Below, piece by piece: positions 57,951 to 64,000 of a stretch of DNA of 64,000 bases. The first letter of the stretch is position 1; the number at the start of each line of letters is the position of its first letter. Below the pieces are notes generated by a model. The model was not told where the DNA came from and did not search any database. It worked only from the letters and a program-made list of their open reading frames with translations. The stretch comes from Flavivirga jejuensis (lineage in GTDB: Bacteria; Bacteroidota; Bacteroidia; Flavobacteriales; Flavobacteriaceae), in NCBI RefSeq assembly GCF_030540765.1, contig NZ_JAUOEL010000002.1, forward strand, positions 62,001 through 126,000, given 5' to 3'. The translations under genes were made by a program, and so were the position numbers.

Positions 57951-59852
57951 ATGAGAAAAAAGAAAAAGTATAAAAAATCATCAGATAAAGGAAGCATAGG
58001 CGGTGCATATTCTGTAGATGCCCGTAAGTTTAAATCTGCCGAACAAAGAGCACGAGTAAAAAAGAATCTCGAAAGTAATGAAGGCCTTAAAAGGCTTTTA
58101 AAAAATACTAATCCTATATACTGGTTATTGGCCTTGGGAGAAGTTTGGGACGGTCAAAGAGATTATCGATGGACACATATTAATAGTGTATTAGAAAGTA
58201 ATCCTAATCTAGAAAAATCGCTACAACATAGGATTGCACATATTCTTAGACTAGATGACAAAAAGTATTATTCTGACAAACTATTTGCCATTATGGTGAT
58301 GTGCCATTGTAAACTTTTTCATCCTAAGTTTTTAAAAGATTATATCAAATCATATTATACTACAGACTCTTTTCTTGATGATGTAACAGTTTCTACAAAA
58401 TATCAAGAACACCCTAATCTTAAACATGTTGATCATAATAAAATCGCTACTGGTGCTTCTGAACTTTTAAGTGTAATAGAAGATATTTTAATGAACTGGG
58501 ACTACCAATACGAACATCCTGATTATCTGAATGCTTTTTTTGATTGGGCATCTGCAAAACTTGAGTTGTATCAAAAGTTTTATAAGTCAAAAAAATATAA
58601 AGACCATTTTTTTAAGACAGAACACCAACTTAAAGGGGTTTGTTACCACTATCAAAAATCGAATAGTGGGATAGAAGACACTGTCATGATTGAAAGTTCA
58701 ATTTCGCAAATCGATATAGAACGGGTTACAAATGCATATAACATTTTTTATGAGATATTCAAAAAGATCAAATCTTCAAAAAATGAAGAGATTACTCATT
58801 CGGCAGAGCAATTTAATGATCTAAAAGAAAATCTTTACCACCTATTAATACCTATCAAAAACATAGTTTCCTCGTTTCAATGGTTCTATAAATTAAAAAA
58901 AGAAGGATATATCAATCTCTACCAAAAACACAAAGGGCAACTTTATACTATCGCAAAGTTTTTATCTTCAATAAAGAATGATATTGGTTGGTATAATTCT
59001 TCTACATATTGGGATATTAATAAAAACATAAGAGATTATTTTCTTTATGATTTGATAAGTTTTTTAGATCAGCTCTTTTTTGAATCATATACATTAGAAG
59101 AAATCAAAAAAGAAATAGATACCCAAAAAGCCTTGATCAATAATCCCAAGCTTATTGATCAACTTTTAAACCATCCCCAGTATGATTATGATTTCCCATT
59201 TGATCCTAATGGTGATGATATTGATAAATATCTCGAATATAAATATAAAGAAGAAGCCGAACAATATGGTTATATAAAACATCACCTTGATGGCGTAAGC
59301 AGCGATTTCTGGCTTAAAGTAAAAGATACAGAAGCATTTGCAGCATCGTTTTTAAAAGATTTTCATAGCAAAACAGAGAAAGAACAGACCACCCTACTTG
59401 AACTCTTATATCTTTCGGGCGCTACGGTGCCAGATGCTAGCTACTATAATAATACGTATCAATATTACCTTATGGTATTAAATATATTCAGAAACTGGCC
59501 AAAAGATCAATACATCCTGTTTTTGAAATCACAGCTAGTATCTGATAATACTGATAACATCGTGACTTGCCTCAAACTACCTGCATCAACTCTCTTCCTT
59601 AACGAGGATCGGAGTAAGGAGATTCTGAAAACTCTAAGCGAGTACTGGAATATTAAACTTCCAGTAGAAATTCGATCTGTTCTTATAGACGAAATAGAAA
59701 ATCACTTTCGTTCCATTTCAAATGTACATGATTGGTGGAAAAAAGAAGAAAGCATAGCATTTTTAACCAATTGGATCATGCAAGAAGAAGATAAAGTTAT
59801 AAAAGAAAAAGTGGGAAAATTTTATCGATGGGTTAAGAAACTAAAACGTTAG
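57951..59852 (+). CDS. Hypothetical 633-residue protein bracketed by direct repeats
   Basis: 633 residues, no signal peptide or membrane segment. The N-terminus is strongly basic (MRKKKKYKKSSDKGS), followed by a helix-rich body with many aromatic residues (YYSDKLFAIMVMCHCKLFHP, NPIYWLLALGEVWDGQRDYRW, SNVHDWWKKEESIAFL). No enzymatic motif or known family was recognised. The basic tail could contact nucleic acid. The gene lies alone on the plus strand, next to an IS982 remnant and within a PUL otherwise on the minus strand, and is framed by 25-bp direct repeats (57925-57949, 59861-59885). These features suggest an inserted cargo gene, perhaps a defence-related one. Confidence 0.7.
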   Translation: MRKKKKYKKSSDKGSIGGAYSVDARKFKSAEQRARVKKNLESNEGLKRLLKNTNPIYWLLALGEVWDGQRDYRWTHINSVLESNPNLEKSLQHRIAHILRLDDKKYYSDKLFAIMVMCHCKLFHPKFLKDYIKSYYTTDSFLDDVTVSTKYQEHPNLKHVDHNKIATGASELLSVIEDILMNWDYQYEHPDYLNAFFDWASAKLELYQKFYKSKKYKDHFFKTEHQLKGVCYHYQKSNSGIEDTVMIESSISQIDIERVTNAYNIFYEIFKKIKSSKNEEITHSAEQFNDLKENLYHLLIPIKNIVSSFQWFYKLKKEGYINLYQKHKGQLYTIAKFLSSIKNDIGWYNSSTYWDINKNIRDYFLYDLISFLDQLFFESYTLEEIKKEIDTQKALINNPKLIDQLLNHPQYDYDFPFDPNGDDIDKYLEYKYKEEAEQYGYIKHHLDGVSSDFWLKVKDTEAFAASFLKDFHSKTEKEQTTLLELLYLSGATVPDASYYNNTYQYYLMVLNIFRNWPKDQYILFLKSQLVSDNTDNIVTCLKLPASTLFLNEDRSKEILKTLSEYWNIKLPVEIRSVLIDEIENHFRSISNVHDWWKKEESIAFLTNWIMQEEDKVIKEKVGKFYRWVKKLKR

Positions 59853-59860
59853 TTAACTAT

Positions 59861-59885
59861 TTTTCTTATCCATTATTCTCGTTAA
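59861..59885 (+). repeat. 25-bp direct repeat, right copy
   Basis: TTTTCTTATCCATTATTC followed by TCGTTAA, starting 9 nt after the orphan gene stop. One mismatch to the left copy, 1,936 bp away. Confidence 0.75.
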
Positions 59886-59920
59886 AATAATATTCAATAC
59901 CATTTCTAAACTAGAATTAT

Positions 59921-59945
59921 AAGGTCACTTTTTTTGTGTGACTTT
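59921..59945 (+). terminator. Terminator-like hairpin after the orphan gene
   Basis: AAGGTCAC (59921-59928) pairs with GTGACTTT (59938-59945), one G-U pair, T-rich loop and a short T run after it. Confidence 0.5.
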
Positions 59946-60107
59946 TAGAATGATCTTTTATAAATACAGAATTTTGGTTTTATTCAACAAGACAGGTTAA
60001 AGTAGAAAGGTCTTGAAATCGGTGATTTTACAGCGGAGTCGAAAGAGGCAATAAATAATTTGAATTATATGAGTTGTTTTCTGTGGTAATTGGTATAATG
60101 CCTTTTT

Positions 60108-60941
60108 TTACTTTAGAAATTCTTCGGCAGGTACCATTTTATCAAACTCTTTTATCTTTATATTTCTATAAAAGATTTCCGCAGTTTCAGACTGGAATCC
60201 AAAAATACCAGCGCCTGGACTCAAATTGAAAGCCATATTTACTATCTCGCCATTTAATTTATGAATAGCATATGCATCGCCCATCACTATTATTTCGCAT
60301 TGATTCCACTCATTATTTAATGCATTAAAATTTGTAGTTGGCGCAGCGAAATGAAGCCAATTTCTTTTAGCTTCTGCTTTACCTCCTTGATTGGGATGTA
60401 AATAGGTTTTGCCATCTTCAGTACTAAACCAATCGTAATTGGCACCTTTAGGTCTAATTAAATCGCCCGTATGATTTCGATTTGTAGTATGATCATAACG
60501 AATTTGATATTCGATACCTACTGGCCACACTTTATCGTTTACTACATGGTAATACACCCCTGCATCATATTGCCACTCATCAAAATTATTGGCTATACGG
60601 CTTCCCCATTTATATTCAAATTTTAAAATATATTTACTATAAGTCTTGGTCGAATAAAAAAGACCATGTGTATCATTCTCTCCTGTCTTTAATTTGTATT
60701 CATCAGGAAAGGCATCATTAAATACATGAATCATATTATCTTCTATCGAAAACACCTTTTTAGCTAGCGCTTCATCCCCACTTCTTATTTTTAAATACCA
60801 GCCATCAAAATTTTTCCCGTTAAAAAGATTCGTAAAGCCGTCTTCTTCTGAGTTCTTAGCAACAGATTTTTGTTGGGCTAGTATCGATAAACAGAATAAG
60901 GCGAAAAAACTAAACAAGACTATTTGTTTTTTTATATTCAT
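60108..60941 (-). CDS. DUF1080 (3-keto-disaccharide hydrolase-like) secreted protein
   Basis: 277 residues. A signal peptide ends LSILAQ. The DUF1080 fold (concanavalin-like sandwich) is shown by FTNLFNGKNFDGWYLK at residues 36-51 and a later PVGIEYQIRYDH segment and GIFGFQSETAEIFYRNIKIKEF end. Members are called 3-keto-disaccharide hydrolases or glycan-binding proteins; several hydrolyse 3-keto-glycosides. It follows two sulfatases on the same strand, with copy D of the dispersed repeat in the 117-nt gap, so it may act on desulfated products. Confidence 0.85.
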   Translation of the reverse strand: MNIKKQIVLFSFFALFCLSILAQQKSVAKNSEEDGFTNLFNGKNFDGWYLKIRSGDEALAKKVFSIEDNMIHVFNDAFPDEYKLKTGENDTHGLFYSTKTYSKYILKFEYKWGSRIANNFDEWQYDAGVYYHVVNDKVWPVGIEYQIRYDHTTNRNHTGDLIRPKGANYDWFSTEDGKTYLHPNQGGKAEAKRNWLHFAAPTTNFNALNNEWNQCEIIVMGDAYAIHKLNGEIVNMAFNLSPGAGIFGFQSETAEIFYRNIKIKEFDKMVPAEEFLK

Positions 60942-61040
60942 AATTAAGTTATTTTGTTTTTTACAATTGAATGGTAACTAATTATTAACCTGAGTTCGAC
61001 CCAAGAAAAATAAGAACAAGGAGTTCATGAATCTTTTGAT

Positions 61041-61104
61041 TTCACGGGAATAATAGTTTCAACGGAAACCATAAGGCAGAGCCTCGTGGAATTCTTTTCC
61101 ATTA
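61041..61104 (-). repeat. Dispersed repeat family, copy D, overlapping a sulfatase 3' end
   Basis: On the plus strand: TTCACGGGAATAATAGTTTC, CGGAAACC, GGCAGAGCC, GGAATTCTTTTCCATT. The flanking half matches the reverse complement of copy B and the end matches copies A and F. Part of it is translated as the last codons and stop of the sulfatase (61059). Confidence 0.7.
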
Positions 61105-62684
61105 AACGTCATCCATGTAAGTTGATCCCAATTATCTTTTATATAAGGTTGGGGTTTTCCATCAGTAGATCTTCCTTTTTTTATGATTTGAGTTATCTTT
61201 TCAACTAGTTTTTCTACAATTTCAGGCTGCTCAAAAAACAAATTCGTGGTTTCTTCAGGATCATTTTCCATATCATACAATTCAAACAAAGCATCTCCCA
61301 AATCAGGTTTTATAATAGCTGGTTTTAAAGAACCACCAGACCCTCTAAGCATGTTTAACTTCCATTTACCTTCTCGAATGGCAAAATGCCCCGTAAAAGA
61401 ATGATGAATCACAGCTCTATCTAAATTTTGATTCGCATCAACATCTTTCATCATTGGAAATAAACTGTAGCTATCTTCTCCCGCATTATATGGAAGTGTC
61501 ACTCCAACAATATCTGCAATAGTTGCTAAATAATCAGACTGACATACAGGTGTATCTACCTTTCCTCCTGCTTTAATAACATCTGGCCAACGCATTAAAA
61601 ACGGCACTCGATGACCGCCTTCATAAATATCACGTTTTCCTCCTTTAAAATTCATATTGCTAAGATGTTGATAGGTATCTCTTTGGTATACATAATTACT
61701 CTCTGCGCCATTATCAGACGAAAAAATAACCAAAGTATTCTCTTCTAAACCGTTGGCTTTTAAAGCATCCAATATTTGTCCAACACGATAATCGGTTTCT
61801 TCCATAAAATCGCCATAATTACCACAGTTACTAGCTCCTTGAAAATCGGGATGTGTACAATGTGGTAAATGTGGGCTGGTTAAAGGCAAATATAAAAAGA
61901 AAGGCTTACCATTTTTGGTATCATTCGCAGATTCATTAATGTACTCAACCGCTTTATTAGCCAGGGTTTCCAACACTAATTCATCGTTAAATGAAGGAGC
62001 TACCTCAACATAACCTTTGCTTTTTTCTGTATCATAAGGTGGCGTCATTCGGTAAGTACGTGGCGTAATATCCTTTTTCTTTTTAGTATACAAAGTAGGG
62101 GGATCTAACACACGATCGTTCTCTAAATAAGTTAATATCCCATAATTCATAGAAGCTGGAATTCCAAAAAAATAATCGAAGCCTTTTTCAATAGGACCAT
62201 CGGTAAATGGTTTTGACCAATCGCGATTACCATTTTTTATATCGCCTGCAAACTCCATTTGAAGATGCCACTTACCAATCATAGCTGTATTATAGCCATT
62301 ATCTCTAAGTAATGACGCAATGGTCATTCTATCTTTCTCAATCAAACATGGCCCATCTGCTTTTAAAACACCTTTTTTTAGAGATGTTCTCCAACTATAA
62401 CGTCCCGTTAACAAACTGTATCTTGAAGGCGTACAAACAGCATCACTACTGTGACCATCTGTAAAAGTAAGTCCTTCGTTAACCAATCTATCTATATTAG
62501 GGGTTTTAAATTTGGCTTCTGGATTAAGCGCACTTACATCTCCAGCCCCTTGATCGTCGGTATAAATAATAACAATATTGGGTTTGTTTTGTTTTACAGA
62601 ACATCCTGTTATCCCATAAAAAGCAAGAAAAAAAAGGCTGATAATATTCGTTAGTCGCAACACTAATTTTAATTTAATCTTCAT
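61059..62684 (-). CDS. S1 family sulfatase lipoprotein
   Basis: 541 residues. The lipobox is GITGCSVK (Cys28). Metal-binding Asp43-Asp44 lie in IYTDDQGAGD. The formylglycine motif is CTPSR (Cys84), matured by an anaerobic or FGE-type enzyme not in the window. The C-terminal SSDNGAESNY and GGKRDIYEGGHRVPF blocks complete the S1 core. It removes sulfate esters from the glycan or its oligosaccharides, probably in the periplasm. Its ATG overlaps the stop of the upstream sulfatase (ATGA). The last ~14 residues (NGKEFHEALPYGFR) are encoded by dispersed repeat D, so the original stop has probably been replaced. Confidence 0.9.
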   Translation of the reverse strand: MKIKLKLVLRLTNIISLFFLAFYGITGCSVKQNKPNIVIIYTDDQGAGDVSALNPEAKFKTPNIDRLVNEGLTFTDGHSSDAVCTPSRYSLLTGRYSWRTSLKKGVLKADGPCLIEKDRMTIASLLRDNGYNTAMIGKWHLQMEFAGDIKNGNRDWSKPFTDGPIEKGFDYFFGIPASMNYGILTYLENDRVLDPPTLYTKKKKDITPRTYRMTPPYDTEKSKGYVEVAPSFNDELVLETLANKAVEYINESANDTKNGKPFFLYLPLTSPHLPHCTHPDFQGASNCGNYGDFMEETDYRVGQILDALKANGLEENTLVIFSSDNGAESNYVYQRDTYQHLSNMNFKGGKRDIYEGGHRVPFLMRWPDVIKAGGKVDTPVCQSDYLATIADIVGVTLPYNAGEDSYSLFPMMKDVDANQNLDRAVIHHSFTGHFAIREGKWKLNMLRGSGGSLKPAIIKPDLGDALFELYDMENDPEETTNLFFEQPEIVEKLVEKITQIIKKGRSTDGKPQPYIKDNWDQLTWMTFNGKEFHEALPYGFR

Positions 62685-64000
62685 ACTTTTTCTATATATA
62701 CATAATATGCTGGATGCACCCGATCCAATTCGTCTATTAATTGAGCTTCCATATCATACTTCCCAGCTGGAATGTTTCCTTTAAATGTTACTTCATCTTG
62801 CCCTTCTTTTATCTTGAATGTTTTAGAAATATTAGCGACATATAAAAAGGCTTCTTTAAAATCGGTCTTAGTACTTGCTGGCGATGTTTTATCGTACTCA
62901 ATAGCTTCTTTTTGAGCAGGAAAGGTGGCATTTATAGCTAAACCGCTTTCTCGAGGAAACCTGCGAAGGCTTATACTATATTCGCCATCTTCAACAAATT
63001 CAATTTTCCATTTTCCACCAGCTTGTACACCAATAGTTGCACCATTTTGATGCCAGGAATGACTGTATTTACCAACAATCATATCGTGCGCTGAAATTCG
63101 ACTAGGGTTTTCCTTTGGCGACCCAACTTTAATGTATGCATATCTTTCATTAACCTCTTCATCTACAAACGATTTCCACCACGTCTCATAGCCAACGGCT
63201 AAACGTGCTGCAACTTCTTGATGCGCTTCTATAACATTGTTTTCTTGACCTAAATCGTTGTTTATGTTGTAAAGTTCTTTACCATCAACTAAACGCCAAT
63301 TAGCATCCATAACCGTGTACTTCTTATACTTAATCAGATTTTGCTCTCTTTGAGTATCCATGTATAAAATCCTGTTTTCCCAAGCGGCATTTTTATCGTA
63401 TAACAGTGGCTTAAGGCTTTTTCCATCAAGCGGTTTAACAGGGCTAAAATCTAAACCTAATAAATCGACAAATGTTGGTAATAAATCGTAGTGTGCAACG
63501 AGGTGGTCTATATCTTTTCCTCCTGTAAGTTTTCCATCTGGCCATCTAATATAAAGTGGTACACGATGTCCGCCTTCATATTGGCTTCCTTTTCCGCCTT
63601 TTAATCCTGCATTGTAAGTGCTACGTCCTGCTGCAGTGCCATTATCTGTTGTAAAAATGACTATGGTATTATCAGAAATACCTAAATCCTTCAATTTATC
63701 TTCCAACTTTTTAAAATTATCATCTATGTTGGTTATCATGCCATAAAACCGTCTCAACCTGGGGTTTAATGCCTCAAATTTTTCCCCTTGATACATATTA
63801 TAATATGCTTCGGGAAGGTTGTATGGCGAATGCGGTGCGTTGGTAGAAATATAACAGAAAAATGGTTTATCCTTATTCGCTTCAATAAAATTTAAAGCCC
63901 CATCAAAAAAGACATCTGTACAATACCCTTCATATTTTTCCATTGTTCCATTATGCCAGTAAGTATCATCAAAATAATCATTCCCCCAATAATCGGGTCC
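62681..64000 (-). CDS. S1 family sulfatase, 5' end outside window
   Basis: 439 residues of the C-terminal part; the frame stays open to the window edge with GPDYWGNDYFDD upstream of the first ATG at 63943, so that ATG is internal. Visible blocks are PFFCYISTNAPHSPYNLP, FTTDNGTAAGRSTYNAGLKG, YEGGHRVPLYIRW and LDGKSLKPLL, all typical of S1 sulfatases. The formylglycine motif lies outside the window. A C-terminal beta-sandwich (~290-439) looks like an added domain. It overlaps the next sulfatase gene by 4 nt (ATGA), so the two are translationally coupled. Confidence 0.88.
   Translation of the reverse strand, partial: GPDYWGNDYFDDTYWHNGTMEKYEGYCTDVFFDGALNFIEANKDKPFFCYISTNAPHSPYNLPEAYYNMYQGEKFEALNPRLRRFYGMITNIDDNFKKLEDKLKDLGISDNTIVIFTTDNGTAAGRSTYNAGLKGGKGSQYEGGHRVPLYIRWPDGKLTGGKDIDHLVAHYDLLPTFVDLLGLDFSPVKPLDGKSLKPLLYDKNAAWENRILYMDTQREQNLIKYKKYTVMDANWRLVDGKELYNINNDLGQENNVIEAHQEVAARLAVGYETWWKSFVDEEVNERYAYIKVGSPKENPSRISAHDMIVGKYSHSWHQNGATIGVQAGGKWKIEFVEDGEYSISLRRFPRESGLAINATFPAQKEAIEYDKTSPASTKTDFKEAFLYVANISKTFKIKEGQDEVTFKGNIPAGKYDMEAQLIDELDRVHPAYYVYIEKV

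Overview
The window looks like a chromosomal segment of a marine Flavobacteriaceae bacterium (Bacteroidota). The DNA is AT-rich. SusC/SusD pairs sit beside lipoproteins, one giant protein ends in a type IX secretion sorting domain, sulfatases and algal-type glycoside hydrolases are present, and several promoters carry the Bacteroidota -7 element TAnnTTTG. No rRNA, tRNA or CRISPR array was recognised.

Layout. 1-3453 (minus): a tightly overlapping three-gene operon made of a small zinc-ribbon protein, a four-helix membrane protein with duplicated Cys motifs, and a large phosphoesterase-like/beta-barrel protein cut by the window edge whose metal-binding motifs are all degenerate. 3715-7062 (minus): an FG-GAP/UnbV protein, a membrane protein and a Crp/Fnr regulator. 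7545-16578 (minus): a glycerol/dihydroxyacetone locus containing a glycerol facilitator, a putative porin, DhaK, DhaL, a DhaM-HPr-enzyme I triple fusion with a full-length EI, an AraC-type regulator, and a second one-chain DHA kinase. The araC gene and the facilitator operon share a near-identical upstream element, placed exactly 23 nt from a TAnnTTTG box in both, so they probably form one regulon.

17478-22963 (plus): an unrecognised protein, then a rare fusion of a catalase-like domain to a LodA-type quinoprotein oxidase, followed by its LodB-type flavoprotein partner. 23050-24874 (minus): an AbiE-like type IV toxin-antitoxin pair with an inverted-repeat operator. 25241-27345 (plus): a LexA-like repressor and a DEDDh exonuclease/GIY-YIG nuclease. 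This pair is flanked by 83-bp direct repeats and by a dense field of miniature repeats (27383-28060).

28099-64000: a polysaccharide utilisation region. KduI, KduD and a DUF4861-type lipoprotein (minus) handle unsaturated uronates. A plus-strand operon holds three fasciclin-domain lipoproteins interleaved with two SusC/SusD pairs, followed by the giant secreted protein. On the minus strand lie GH30, GH39 and a DUF6250-like lipoprotein, and further on two S1 sulfatases and a DUF1080 protein. Together they suggest uptake and breakdown of a sulfated, uronic-acid-containing algal glycan. Ulvan is a plausible guess, but no polysaccharide lyase or PUL regulator is visible here.

Between the two hydrolase groups lie an IS982 remnant carrying a nested hairpin element and an orphan 633-residue gene bracketed by 25-bp direct repeats. 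A dispersed repeat family (six copies, A-F) runs through the window. One copy has become the last codons of a sulfatase, and two lie in the predicted leader of the glycerol facilitator operon.
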